64,000 nt of DNA, taken from contig CDRNVI010000139.1 of assembly GCA_977017575.1 (NCBI GenBank), positions 248,001 through 312,000 on the forward strand. Reading direction: 5' to 3'. The stretch's first letter is position 1. Every line of letters begins with the position of its first letter. Of the stretch, positions 22,909 through 34,774 are shown piece after piece. This stretch comes from Paramoeba atlantica (taxonomy: Eukaryota; Discosea). The position numbers and the translations under genes are program-made. The notes below the pieces were generated by a model. It was not told the origin of the DNA, did no database searches, and saw only the letters and a list, made by a program, of their open reading frames with translations.

Positions 22909-24694
22909 TCAAAATGATTTCCAAAATTCAATTGACTTTTTCTCATTCTCTGAAACAATAATTGTTCCAAATGAATCAATAACAATCCCAGAAGGATACT
23001 TCATGTGATCTTCACCAAACGAAAAAAGAAATGTTCCATCTTTCTCAAACACACTCACTCTCCCATTTCCTGAATCACAAACAACAATTCTACCTTCCCC
23101 ATCCACATCAACACCTTCTGGACCACAGAATTGAGAATCACCTGAACCTTCTGTTCCAAAACATCGAATAAAATTCCCTTCAATGTCCATCACTTGAATC
23201 CGACCATTGTCATAATCACAAACAACAATATTTCCATCTCCATCAATTCCAACACCATGAGGTAAATAATAATCCCCACTTTGCAAATTAACAGAATGAA
23301 GAAAAGATCCATCATTATCAAACACTTGAATTCGATCATTCAAAGTATCACAAACAATAATTCTACCTTCTCCATCCACATCCACACCACTCACACCCTC
23401 TTCACGACCAAGTCGAGTCTCTCCAAATGATTGAATCAATTCTCCTTCTTTGTTTAAGATTACAACTCGCGGGTCGTCGAGAGAGAGATCAAGAACAACA
23501 ATTTGATCATTCAATCCAATTGAAACATCAACAGGTTTCAAATGAAGTGAATCAATTGTTTTCTGAATTGTTGATTCAATCATCTCATTTCCTTCTTTAT
23601 CTCTCACTTTCAATCCAACCCCATCTTCACAAATAAAAATATTCCCATCACTGTTCACACTCACTCCCAAAGGTTTTTCATTCAAACGAAAAGAAGAAAC
23701 AAAACGAAAAGAATCACCACCACCATCACAACAAATCACTCCTTTCTTTGGTTTCAGTAATCCAGCTTCAGAAACAATATCAGTTGCAGTTTGAAGAAGA
23801 GTTGAAAAAAGTTGATCATCAAAAAAGAGAGAAACATCACAATCAGTTGTTGTTGTTGTTGTTGTTGTTGGTGGTGTGTTGGATAAACGAATAATTGAAT
23901 CTTTTCTGATTCTCAAATCTTCTTTCTCCAATTCTATTTCTTTCTTTTCAATTCTTTTCTTTTCTAATTTCTCTTCTAATTCTTTCATTTCTTTTTCAAT
24001 CCTTTTTCTTTTCCTCTCAATCAAAATCAATCTTTTCTCCAATTTATCTCCAACCTTTACAACTTCGTCCCTTTTCTCTAAAATACTTTCTTCAATCGAT
24101 TTCACTTTCTTTCTGTGATCATCGTGTGTTTCAAGAACACAACGAAGACAAACAAAAGAAGAACATTGAAAACAATATCCACTGATTGTTTCAGATGGGT
24201 GTTTTGAACATTCTCTCTTCTTCAAATTCTCTAATCCCATCACTCCCACCACCCCTCCTCCCTCCTCTTCCAATCTTCTTCTTCCACCTCCCTCAACACC
24301 ATCTCTTTCAGATCGTTTGTGATTTCGAGAGAAAATAGAAGAAGTGTGAGATGGATCACAAGAATCACAAATAAACATTTTACAATCAGAACAAAACATT
24401 TGAGTTCGTTCTCCACACGTTCCGAAATTCACACATTCTGATCCACCATCTCCTGTTGTTGTTTTTCAAAAAACATGTTTTTTCTCACAAAGGAAGAGAG
24501 GAAAGAAAGTGAGAGTTCAAAAAATGAAGAAAATAAAGAAAGAAAAACCTGATTGATTGGAGAAAGAGATCAAATTGGAAGAAAGAAGAAGATCAATTGT
24601 TTCTGGAATCAAATAATTTATCGAAAGTGTTTCAATACTTCCACATTCGTTCACTTCGCAACACACTGGACATTTCACTCCTTTCAAAGAAGGC

Positions 24695-24729
<35 letters not shown>

Positions 24730-25080
24730 GGAAGAGGGAGAAGATGGGGAAGAAGAAAAAGAAGAAGAAGAAGAAGAAGAAGGGTTTTGAAGAAGAAAGA
24801 GTTTTTTGAGACAAAGAAAACAAAAAGAAAGGCCACAACAAGGTAACAACCTTGGTTCTTTCTCCCAACTCATCAACTCCAAACATATCCCACATTCAAA
24901 TCTTTTCTTTTTCTCTTCTTCTTCCTTTCTTCTCTTTGTTGCCACTTCTCCATCTCCTTCTCTTTCTCTTTGTTTTTCTTTCTCTTTCTTTCCTCTTTTG
25001 GTTTTTCTCTTTTTCTCAGTTTCCAATTCTGTTCCTTCTTCTTCTCCTCCTCTCTTTCTCTTTTCTCTTTTCTCACTCAT
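22909..25080 (-). CDS. TN8: TRIM-NHL family protein with a divergent NHL sector
   Basis: Exon 1 is 25080-24549, intron 24548-24453 (96 nt), and exon 2 is 24452-22909, for a 691-residue protein. The acidic linker is shortened. The RING has LKKL and KCPVCCEVNECG, one extra Cys after the last pair. The linker between the RING Cys pairs has about 25 Ser. B-box 2 and coiled coil are standard. NHL blades 2-4 differ strongly from relatives: SFGETRLGREEGVSGVDVDG, then HSVNLQSGDYYLPHGVGIDG and CDYDNGRIQV, with loop lengths changed. This is where other members are nearly invariant in length. Blades 5 and 6 are standard. The frame is intact. It pairs head to head with TN9. Confidence 0.86.
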
Positions 25081-26140
25081 TTTGTCTCTGTGAGGAAAAA
25101 GAGATCAATCAACAAAGAAGAAGAAGAAATACAAAAGGGAGAAGGTAAAAATGAGTAATTTGAAACAAAAAGAAAAAGAAAAGAAAAAAAACAAACATTT
25201 GCTTCACCAATTTCCAATTTGAGAAAATAACAAGAGAACAAACAACAAAGACCCCAAAAAATATCAAGAGAGGGGGAAGAGAAATCTCTGTGATAAGAAA
25301 AGGGGAGGAGTCAAAAAACCAAAACAGGGTGGATCAAAGAGGCCACAAACAAAACAATGGAGAAGGAAAGAGAGAGAGAGAGAGAGACTGAGGAGTTGTT
25401 TGAACTGTTGACAGTTATTGGAGACAATAACTTCTTGCGTTTTTCTCTGGTCAGATTTTTAGTGAGAGAAAAAAATGCCAAAAGAGAAAGAGTCTTTCTT
25501 ACAATTTTCAAAAAGGATGAAAGAATTTTGGTCCAAGAAGAAAAACACACAATAAAGATGAAAAAAGTGACACGAAATCAGAGAGAGAGAGAACCAACAG
25601 AAGACGAGAAAGAAAGAAGAACAAGAGACAAAGAAAAACAGAAAAAAAAGAGAGAAAAAAAAGGAAGGGTACGAAAAGAGGATTCAAAATTTTTTAAACC
25701 TCTGAAAAAAATATCACAAAAACACACCAAAAACTTTTTCTTTTTCGTTTTTCCCTCTCTCTCCTCTTTCTTCTCTCTTCTCTCTTCTGTTCACCCTTTC
25801 TCTTTCTCCTCCCTTCTCTTTGAGACACTCTGCAAATTGTTTTTTGGTTTTTTCTCTTTTTGTCTGGTGTGGGATAGTTTTGGTTTGTTCTTTTTCTTTT
25901 TCATTTTGTGTGTGTTTTCTCCCTCACATTTCTTTTCTTTTCTTTCAGAGATATCTTTCCCCCTCTCTTGTTTGACCTCTTCTTATCTTGAGTTCATTTT
26001 TGGGAAGGTGTTTTGTTTGTTCTTTGTCTTTGATCTTTGTTTTCTAAATTGGTGAAGAAAACTAATGTTTGTTTTTTTCTTTTCTTTTCTTTCTTTTTTT
26101 GTTGATTGATTTCTTTTTCCCACAGAGAGAGAGAGACAAA
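25081..26140. other. Head-to-head spacer TN8/TN9
   Basis: No gene. Purine-rich to about 25665 and pyrimidine-rich after the conserved element. Leader blocks TTTCTTTCAGAGATATC (about 25942) and GTTCATTTTTGGGAAGGTG (about 25991) are shared with the TN2, TN14 and (inverted) TN15 leaders. Confidence 0.7.
25667..25747 (+). promoter_or_regulatory. Conserved divergent-promoter element, copy 4
   Basis: Matches copies 1 and 2 apart from AAAATTTTTTAAACC where they have AAAACTTTTTAAACC. It lies 587 nt before TN8 and 394 nt before TN9. Confidence 0.65.
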
Positions 26141-28110
26141 ATGAGTGAAAAAAGAGGAAAGAGAAAAAGAGGAGGAGAAGAAGGAACAAAATTAGAAAGT
26201 GAGAAAAAGAGAAAAACCAAAAGAGGAAAGAAAGAGAAAGAAGATGATGTTGATGTTGTTGTAATTGAAGAAGAAGAGGATGATCAAATAGAACAAAGAG
26301 AAAGAAGAAATGAGGATGTTCTTGGAAAGAGAGAACAAGAAGTAGGACAAAATGAAGGAGAAGGAGAGGAAGAAAGAGAAAGAGAAGAAGAAGTGGTGAT
26401 GAAAAGAAGAAGAAAGGAAGAAGAAGAGAAAAAGAAAAGATTTGAATGTGGCATATGTTTGGAATTGATGAGTTGGGAAAAAGAACCAAGGTTGTTACCT
26501 TGTTGTGGTCTTTCTTTTTGTTCTCTTTGTCTCAACAAACTCTTTCTCCTTCAAAATCCTTCCTCTTCTTCTTCTTCTTCTTCTCCCTCTTCTTCCTCTT
26601 CCCCCTCTCCCATTTCTTCTTTGGAAGGAAGGAGTGAAATGTCCAGTTTGTAGAGAAATGAACGAATGTGAAAGCATTGAAACACTTACGATGAATTATT
26701 TGATTCCAGAAACGATTGATGTTCTTCTTTCTTCAAATTTGATCTCTTTATCCCAACAATCAACTTCAGGTTTCATCTTCTTGATTTTTTTTTTCTTTTT
26801 TCTTTCTTTTCTCTTGTTGTTTTTGAACTGAGCCCCAAGACCACCCAATTCGACCCACCCACTCCTAAACCCAACATTCACTGACTTAGTTTCTTCTTTT
26901 TTAAATACACAAACAAATCAGGAGAAGCTAAAAGAAGATGTGCGAATTTTGGAGCGTGTGGAGAACGAACTCGAATGTATTGTTCTGATTGTAAAGTCTT
27001 TATTTGTGATTCTTGTGGTCCATCTCACTCTTCTTCCATTTTCTCTCGAAATCACAAACGATCTCAACAACAAAATGTTCCTTGTGGTGAGCAGAGTGAT
27101 GAAGGAGGTGGAAGAAGAAGATTGGAGGAGGGGGTGGTGATGAAGAAGAGAGAATGTTCAAAACACCCATCTGAAACAATCAGTGGATATTGTTTTGAAT
27201 GTTCTTCTTTTGTTTGCCTTCATTGTGTTCTTGAAACACATGTTCAACACAATGAGAAAGTGAAATCAATTGAAGAAAGTATTTTGAAGAAAAGGAATGA
27301 AGTTGTAAAGATTGGAGATAAATTGGAGAAAAGATTGGAGATTGTGGAAAAGAAAAGAAAAAGATTGAAGAAGAAATGAAAGAATTAGAAGAGAAATTAG
27401 AAAAGAAAAGAATGGAAAAGAAAGAAATAGAATTGGAGAAAGAAGATTTGAGAATAAGAAAAGATTCAATTATTCGTTTATCCAACACCCCAACAACAAC
27501 AACAACAACTGATTGTGATGTTTCTCTCTTTTTTGATGATCAACTTTTTTCAACTCTTCTTCAAACTGCAAATGATATTGTTTCTGAAGGAGGTGTTGTT
27601 GGATTTGGAAAGAAAGGAGTGATTTGTTGTGATGGTGGTGATTCTTTTCGTTTTGTTGGCTCTTCTTTTCCTTTGAAGAATCTACCTTATGGAGTGAGTG
27701 TGAACAGTGATGGGAATATTTTTATTTGTGAAGGTTGGGAGGGTGGATTGAAAGTGAGAGATAAAGAAGGAAATGAGATGATTGAATCAACAATTCAGAA
27801 AACAATTGATTCACTTCAGTTGAAACCTTATGATGTTTCAATTGGATTGAATGATCAAATTGTTGTTCTTGATTATTCTCAAGATTCTTTTCGAGTTGTA
27901 ATATTAAACAAAGAAGGAGAATTGATCAAATCTTTTGGATCAAAAGGTTCTAAAGATGGTCAGTTTAATGGACCGTGTGGGGTGGGTGTGGATGAAGAAG
28001 GTAGAATTATTGTTTGTCAATTGAATTTTGGAAATAATTTTGAAAGAGAAGGTTTTTTTATTCTTATTTTTCTTTTTTTATTGTTTTTTGTGTTGTTGTT
28101 GGATGAGTGA
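26141..28110 (+). pseudogene. TN9: TRIM-NHL copy with several lesions, sister of TN1
   Basis: Exon 1 (26141-26769) is normal to the Ser insert. A 4 bp GGAA tandem duplication just before the last RING Cys pair then shifts the frame (LEGRSEMSSL stop). The intron is 152 nt and exon 2 starts at 26922. B-box 1 and 2 and the first half of the coiled coil read normally. A one-base loss near 27370 stops that frame, and a second frame resumes at 27376. The NHL domain ends abruptly in blade 3. After GRIIVC the sequence jumps to the last codons of a normal gene (CAATTGAATTTTGGAAAT), so blades 3-6 are deleted. Intron and B-box 1 are almost identical to TN1 in inverted orientation. A non-functional copy. 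Confidence 0.85.
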
Positions 28111-29001
28111 AAAAGAATTTTCTTTTCTTTTTTGTATTTTTTTTGATTTGATTTTTTGATGTTTATTTTCCTTAAACCTTTCATGAAAGGAACACCGCCC
28201 CTTTGTTTCTCCAACAATTAGAGCTGTTTATTATTTTTGGTTTTTTTTTTTTTTGGATTTTCATTATTATTTCTTTTTCTTTTTTGTGTACTTTATTTTT
28301 TATTTTCATTTCTTTTTCTTTTGTTGTTTTTGGTTTTCATTTTTTGATTGATTTATCGACCACTTTTCCCCCTTCATTTTAGTCTCTGGCTCTGGCGCTT
28401 TGATTTTATTCTCCTTCTACCACTTTCGATTTTCTTCACATCAATAATAACTCTTCTCTCCTCGCACTCTCTTTCTTTCTTCATCTCTCAATTTGTTGTT
28501 TCTTTTTGTTTTTTTGATTTTGGGGTGGGGTATTTCTCAATTGCTCTTTTGATCAACCAACAAAAATATCCTTCCCCCAATTCAAAAAGGAAGAAATAAA
28601 AAGAAAAATAAAATATTTTAAGTCTTGAATGAATTTCAATCAATTGGATAAACGAAAGAGGATTTGGTTGTAGTGGAGAAGGAGGAGCAGAAGAAGAGAG
28701 GAAGTCTTTTTTTGACGTAAAATTGAAGCATTTCCACCACACAAAACTCAAAGAGAGACCAATTTTTCTGGTCAACAAAAAAAGATCAGAAAGTGATTCT
28801 AAAAAAACAAATCAAAATATCATTTCAAAAATAAAAAAATAAAACAAAATCACCCAAAAAAACAAAAACCATCTCTCACAAAAAAAGATACAAAATAAAA
28901 TGTCATTACATTGAAAAAAAAAACAACAAAAATGAGAAGAAAAAAAAAGAGAGAGAAAATGGAAAATAAGAATCAAAAAAACCTTCTCTTCAAACCTCTT
29001 T
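28111..29001. repeat. Tail-to-tail spacer TN9/TN10 (type II)
   Basis: No gene. Shares with 22378-22700 the blocks TTTTAGTCTCTGGCTCTGGCG (28378), AATAATAACTCTTCTCTC (about 28444), AATATCCTTCCCCCAATTC (about 28564), GAAGTCTTTTT (about 28701) and CTCAAAGAGAGACCAATTTTTC (about 28746). Confidence 0.6.
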
Positions 29002-29220
29002 TCAAAATGATTTCCAAAATTCAATCGACTTGTTCTCATAATCTGAAACAATAATTGTTCCAAATGAATCAACAACAACCCCATAAGGTTCTTTCATATG
29101 ATCTTTCCTGAATCACAAACAACAATTCTACCTTCCCCATCCACAGCAACTCCTGTTGGACAATCGAATTGAGAATCACCTGAACCTTGTGTTCCAAAAC
29201 ATCGATAAAATTCCCTTAAA
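29002..29220 (-). pseudogene. TN10: 3' fragment of a TRIM-NHL gene
   Basis: In the minus sense it encodes part of NHL blade 5 and then blade 6 to the usual IEFWKSF-TGA end. An internal deletion removes the conserved NGRVSVFEKDGTFLFSFG stretch, so a DSG-like piece joins directly to DHMK. It breaks off upstream in CGATGTTTTGG, with a small indel (ATCGATAAAATT for ATCGAATAAAATT on the + strand). No other domains remain. It sits directly 3' of TN11 in the same orientation, separated by about 880 bp of unrelated sequence. Confidence 0.8.
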
Positions 29221-30098
29221 CCATCTGATGATTGAAAGTATAACAGTAATATTATAATAATTCATGCACCGTTGGATCAATCTCGGGAAGAATAAATACA
29301 ACATTCAAAAGAACGAATACTTACAATCCCCACATGACAATTGTGTCACATTACAACAATCTGGCAAAGCGCCCACCAGCCAGAAAACATCACAAGGTAA
29401 ACACCTTCTTTATCACAGGTGACACCATCCCAAGGTCGAATGAAATCGCAAGGGGGAAGTAGGTTGAAGCCAATTTGTTTTTAAGAACCATCATGAGCCT
29501 CCTGTCTGAAGGTACAGCTCTTCCAACACAAGACGTTCGGAAAGAGATGGAACAGGAGATGGGACAGGAGATGGAGTCGGAGATGGAACAGGAGACGGAG
29601 TTGGAGAAGGAACAGAAATCGGAGGTAGAGATGGAACAGGGGACAGGAGATTCAAAAGAGAGAATAGTTGAGAGAGATTTTTTTTGTTTCAAAAAAAATT
29701 TCGAAAAATCATAACCCAACACGAAGAGAGAAAGTCTTTTCTTGAAGATCGATTTCTATTTAACGAAAAAAAAATCTTAGGAAACTAAATTAAAAACCAC
29801 CAATTGTGGAAAAAGGTCATGCAAAAATCCACTCTCAAAAAATCACTTTCCACAAAAAATGAAAAAAAATACTCACCCTTCAAAATTGAAGAGAAATCTT
29901 GTCCTAATTCATAAAAATTCCATTTTGCCATCAAAAGAATTGAGAAGAAAACGAAAATTGAATGAAGGAAAGGCAACGAAAACAAAAAACTCGATGTTTC
30001 TGATCGAAAAACAGAGCAAATTCAACCAATGAAAAGGACTCTTTTCAAAGGAAAGAAAAAAAGTGGAATAAAATTGAACCTCTTCAATTTCTCTCCAA
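29221..30098. other. Unique insert between TN10 and TN11
   Basis: Not related to other spacers. Base composition from about 29250 to 29660 is more balanced than the neighbours. It holds a degenerate 6/12 bp tandem repeat built on GAGATGGAACAG (about 29543-29652). Short ORFs exist on both strands (29475-29714 + and 29390-29722 -), but they mostly translate the repeat and match nothing I recognise. The rest is A-rich. Confidence 0.5.
29543..29652. repeat. Degenerate GAGATGGAACAG tandem repeat
   Basis: About nine to ten 12 bp units made of two hexamers (GAGATG and GAACAG-like, also GGACAG and GAGTCG). Because the unit is a multiple of three, both strands stay open across it and create spurious ORFs. 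Confidence 0.75.
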
Positions 30099-31753
30099 TT
30101 ACCTCCACCACGAAATCAACTTGCTCTCATAATCTGAAACAAGAATTGCTCCAAAAGAATCAATAACAATCCCACGAGGTCTTTTCATGTGATCTTCACC
30201 AAAAGAAAAAAGAAATGTTCCATCTTTCTCAAACACACTCACTCTTCCATTTCCTAATTCACCAACAACAATTCTACCTTCCCCATCCACATCAACACTT
30301 CTTGGACACTCCAATTGAGAAACACCTGAACCTCTTGTTCCAAAACATCGAATAAAATTCCCTTCAATATCCATCACTTGAATCCGATGATTTAAACCAT
30401 CGCAAATAACAATATTCCCATCTCTATCAACTGCAACAGCATAAGGTTTGTTAAATTGACCTTCAGAAGAACCTCTCGAACCAAAAGAATGAAGAAAAGA
30501 TCCATCATTATCAAACACTTGAATTCGATGAGACCAAGTATCACAAACAATAATATTACCTTCTTCATCCACACCCACTCCCCATGGTCTGTCAAACTGA
30601 CCAAGTTGAGAACCATTTGATCCAAATGATTTGATTAACTTTCCTTCGTTGTTTAATATTACAACACGAAAAGAATCTCGAGACCAATCAAGAACAACAA
30701 TTTGATCATTCAATCCAATTGCAGCATCAACAGGTTCCAACTGAAGTGAATCAACTGTTTTCTGAATTGATTGAATCTCATTTCCTTCTTTATCTCTCAC
30801 TCTCATCCCACCCTTCCATTCGCAAATAAAGAGATTCTCATCACTGTTCACACACACTCCTAAAGATTCATTCAAAGGAAAAGAAGAAAAGACACGAAAC
30901 GAATCACCACCACCATCACAACAAATCACTCCTTTCTTTGGTTTAGATCGCAAGGATGGCGCAACTCCAGCCTCAGAAACAATATCATTTGCGGTTTGAA
31001 GAAGAGTTGAAAAAATTTGATCATCAAAAAAGAGAGAAAGATCCGTTGGTGTGTTGGATAAACGAATAATTGAATCTTTTCTGATTCTCAAATCTTCTTT
31101 CTCCAATTCTATTTCTTTCTTTTCAATTCTTTTCTTTTCTAATTTCTCTTCTAATTCTTTCATTTCTTCTTCAATCCTTTTTCTTTTCTTTTCAACAATC
31201 TTCAATCTTTTCTCCAATCCATCTCCAATCTTTATAACTTCATTTCTCTTCTTCAAAATACTTTCTTCAATCGATTTCACTTTCTCTTTGTGTTGAACAT
31301 GAGTTTCAAGAACACAACAAACACAAACAAAAGAAGAACATTCAAAACAATATCCACATATCAACTCAGATAAATGGATTGAACACTTTTCTTTCTTCAT
31401 CTCTGAGTTCTCATCATCGCCACCACCGCTGTTTGTTTCGCAAAGGACCGGCTCTGGTGGCAAAATTAAATCATTGAGCCAAAATCAACAAAAAGAAAAT
31501 TGATCCTTCAGCAAGAAAAAAAAATCATCTCAAAATAAATGAAACCAAGAAAAAGAAACCTGATTGATTGGAAGAGGGTTTTGAAAACAAATTGGAAGAG
31601 GAAGAAAGAAGAACATCAATCGTTTCTGGAATCAAATAATTCATCGAAAGTGTTTCAATCGTTTCACATTTGTTCATTTCTCTACAAACAGGACATTTCA
31701 CTCCTTTCAAAGAGGAAGGGGATAAAGAAGAAGAAGAAGAAGAAGAAGAAGAA

Positions 31754-31794
<41 letters not shown>

Positions 31795-31804
31795 GGAAGA
31801 AGAG

Positions 31805-31835
<31 letters not shown>

Positions 31836-32157
31836 GAGAAGAAGAGGAAGAAGAGGAAGAAGAGGAAGGATTTTGAAGAAGAAAAAGTTTGTTGAGACAA
31901 AGAGAACAAAAAGAAAGACCACAACAAGGTAACAACCTTGGTTCTTTTTCCCAACTCATCAATTCCAAACATATCCCACATTCAAATTTTTTCTTTTTCT
32001 TTTCTTCTTCTCTCTTTCTTCTTTTCATTGCCACTTCTTCTTCTCTTATCTCATTCCCAACAACAGGATCAGCGCTTTGTTCTTTCCTTTTTCTTTTTTT
32101 CTCTGCATTCTCACTTTCTCCTCCCATTCCTCTTCTCTTTCCGATTCCTTCACTCAT
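30099..32157 (-). CDS. TN11: divergent TRIM-NHL protein lacking B-box 1
   Basis: Exon 1 is 32157-31560, intron 31559-31454 (106 nt), and exon 2 is 31453-30099, for 650 residues. The N-terminus is unlike other members (MSEGIGKRRGMGGESENAEK). The RING is standard except KKKKKFECGIC and NKCETIETL, and its Ser insert has expanded to about 50 Ser. Exon 2 does not start with a B-box 1. It starts PVLCETNSGGGDDENSEMKK and goes straight to B-box 2 (KCSIHLSELICGYCFECSSF). The acceptor is CCACCAG, in phase 1, so the gene is consistent as RING, B-box 2, coiled coil, NHL. The poly-Thr linker is reduced to TPTDLS. The C-terminus is LISWWR then TAG-like end context instead of WKSF. Intact and the most diverged member; its start lies only 107 nt from the shared promoter element. 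Confidence 0.83.
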
Positions 32158-32829
32158 CTAATCATTCAACACACAGAGAAAACACAAAAAAAGGAGAAAG
32201 GGGTCCAAACGAAACAGAAGAGAATAGAGAGAGAGAAGAGAAAAGAGAGAAGAGAGGGAAAAACGAAAAAGAAAAAGTTTTTGGGTGTTTTTTGTGATAT
32301 TTTTTTCAGAGGTTTAAAAAGTTTTGAATCCTCTTTTCGTACCCTTCCTTTTTTTTCTCTCTTGTTCTTTCTTTCTTTTCTTGGTTCTCTCTATTTCAGT
32401 TTTCTTGGACCGATTTCTCTCTCTTTTTGAATCCGACACAAATTGACCTTTGTGTTCCTCTCTCTTTTCTCTTTTCATGTTTGTTTTTGATTTCTTTTTT
32501 CTTTTTTCATGATTTTCTTCTCAAGATTCAATATTATTTTCTGTTCTTTTCAGTGACTCTCGCGTATTTTTTGTCTTCTCTCTCTCTCTTTGTTGTGTGG
32601 AGGAGGTGTGTTCTTGAACTCCTTTGAAGGTGATTTGTTTTTGGTTGGAAAAAAACAGACTATTGTATTATTTTGTTCTCCTCTCTTTCTTTCCTTTTTC
32701 TTTTCTTCTTTTTTCATTTCTTTAATCTCTTTCTTTTTTCACATATTAAGATAAGAGAGAACTACGTTGAATTGTCGTTGTTGGAAAACTGTGTGTTTTG
32801 GTTTTGATTGAAAGAAGAGCAAAAAGAGA
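32158..32829. other. Head-to-head spacer TN11/TN12
   Basis: No gene. The shortest head-to-head spacer. The purine-rich arm on the TN11 side is only about 100 bp. The pyrimidine-rich arm on the TN12 side matches the TN6 leader closely. Confidence 0.7.
32264..32344 (-). promoter_or_regulatory. Conserved divergent-promoter element, copy 5 (reverse)
   Basis: Same sequence as copy 3 with small changes (TTGGGTGTTTTTTGTGATA). It points toward the minus-strand MSE-type gene TN11. The other side is the MSGQQ-type TN12. Confidence 0.65.
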
Positions 32830-34774
32830 ATGAGTGGACAACAAGGAAAGAGAAAGAGAGAAGTGGTGAGAACTGGGAGTGAGGAGGAGAAAAGAAAATC
32901 GAAAAGAGAAAAGAGAGAACAAATTACTCATGATGGGGATGTTATCCTTGGTGGAGTTGAGAATGATGAAGACGGAAAAGAACAAAGAGGAAGAAGAAGT
33001 AAGGATGTTCTTGGAAAGAGAGAACAAGAAGTGGGAGGAAATGAAGGAGAAAGAGAAAGAGAAAGAGAAGAAGAGATGATAAAGAGAAGAAGAAAGGAAG
33101 AAGAAGAGAAAAAGAAAAGGTTTGAATGTGAAATATGTTTGGAATTGATGAGTTGGGAAAAAGAACCAAGGTTGTTACCTTGTTGTGGTCTTTCTTTTTG
33201 TACTCTTTGTCTTAACAAACTCTTTCTTCTTCAAAATCCTTCTTATTCTTCTTCCTCTTCTTCTCCCTCTCCCTCTTCTTCCTCTTCCTCTTCTTCTTCT
33301 TCATCCTCTTTGAAAGGAGTGAAATGTCCAGTTTGTAGAGAAATGAACGAATGTGAAAGTGTTGAAACACTTTCGATGAATTATTTGATTCCAGAAACGA
33401 TTGATCTTCTTCTTTCTTCAAATTTGATTTCTTTCTCCAATCAATTAAGTTTTTTTTCTTTTGTTTTCTAAATTGATTGTCTCTTTTCTTTTTCAACCTT
33501 TCTCCTTCTCTCTTGAATTGACGAAAAAGAAACCAAAAACAGGAGATGGTGGATCAAAATGTGCGAATTTCGAAACATGTGGAGAACGAACTCGAATGTT
33601 TTGTTCCCAATGTGAGATGTTTATTTGTGATTCTTGTGATCCATCTCACACTTCTTCTATTTTCACTCAAAATCACAAACGATGTGAAAGAGATGGTGTT
33701 GAGGGAAGAGGTGGAAGAAAAAGATTGGAAGAGGAGGGAGGGGTGATGGGATTGGAGAATTTGAAGAGAGAATGTTCAAAACACCCATCTGAAACAATCA
33801 GTGGATATTGTTTTCAATGTTCTTCTTTTGTTTGTCTTCGTTGTGTTCTTGAAACACATGTTCAACACAATGAGAAAGTGAAATCGATTGAAGAAAGTAT
33901 TTTAGAGAAAAGGAATGAAGTTGTAAAGATTGGAGATAAATTGGAGAAAAGATTGATTGAGATTGAAGAAGAAAGAAAAAGAATTGAAAAAGAAATGAAA
34001 GAATTAGAAGAGAAATTAGAAAAGAAAAGAATTGAAAAGAAAGAAATAGAATTGGAGAAAGAAGATTTGAGAATAAGAAAAGATTCAATTATTCGTTTAT
34101 CCAACACACCAACAACAACAACAACAACAACAACAACTGATTGTGATGTTTCTCTCTTTTTTGATGATCAACTTTTTTCAACTCTTCTTCAAACTGCAAA
34201 TGATATTGTTTTTGAAGGAGGTGTTGCTGGATTTGGAAAGAAAGGAGTGATTTGTTGTGATGGTGGTGGTGATTCTTTTCGCGTTGTTTCTTCTTTTCCT
34301 TTGAAGAATCTACCTCGTGGAGTGAGTGTGAACAGTGATGGGAATATTTTTATTTGTAAAGAGGATGGTGGATTGAAAGTGAGAGATAAAGAAGGAAATG
34401 AGATGATTGAATCAACAATTCAGAAAACAATTGATTCACTTCATTTGAAACCTGTTGATGTTTCAATTGGATTGAATGATCAAATTGTTGTTCTTGATTG
34501 GTCTCAAGATTGTCGGAGAGTTGTAATATTAAACAAAGAAGGAGAATTGATCAAATCTCTTGGATCAAGAGGTTCTGAAGTGGTCAGTTTGATGAACCAT
34601 ATGGTGTGGATGTGGATGAAGATGTTTTGGAACAAAAGGTTCAGGTGATTCTCAATTGAGCTATCCAAGAGGTGTTGATGTGGATGAAGTATCTTATTGT
34701 TATTGATTCTTTTGGAACAATTATTGTTTCAGATAATGCTAAAATGTCAATTGTATTTTGGAAATCATTTTGGA
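32830..34774 (+). pseudogene. TN12: TRIM-NHL copy, MSGQQ subtype, NHL domain partly deleted
   Basis: Exon 1 (32830-33448) is intact and close to TN6: MSGQQGKRKREV N-terminus, RING beginning CEIC, Ser insert. The donor is A/GT after CAATTA. Exon 2 starts at 33543 and is open through B-boxes, coiled coil and the first two NHL blades. In blade 3 one base of GAAGATGGTCAG is lost, which shifts the frame and leads to a stop at 34648. Two further deletions follow: GATGTGGATGAAGA is joined to TGTTTTGGAAC, and then GATGTGGATG is joined to the last blade. The final codons read TGGAAATCATTTTGG, so the normal TGA is also lost. The RING and B-box part could still be made. Confidence 0.85.

Noticed and set aside
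29475-29714. Possible small gene with EMEQEMGQEME repeats
   Set aside because: The frame is produced by a 12 bp tandem repeat and has no recognisable start context or homologous domain.
31670-31876. Open frames of almost pure Glu, Leu, Phe or Lys opposite the Ser tracts
   Set aside because: They are other-frame readings of the TCT/TTC repeat encoding the RING Ser insert.
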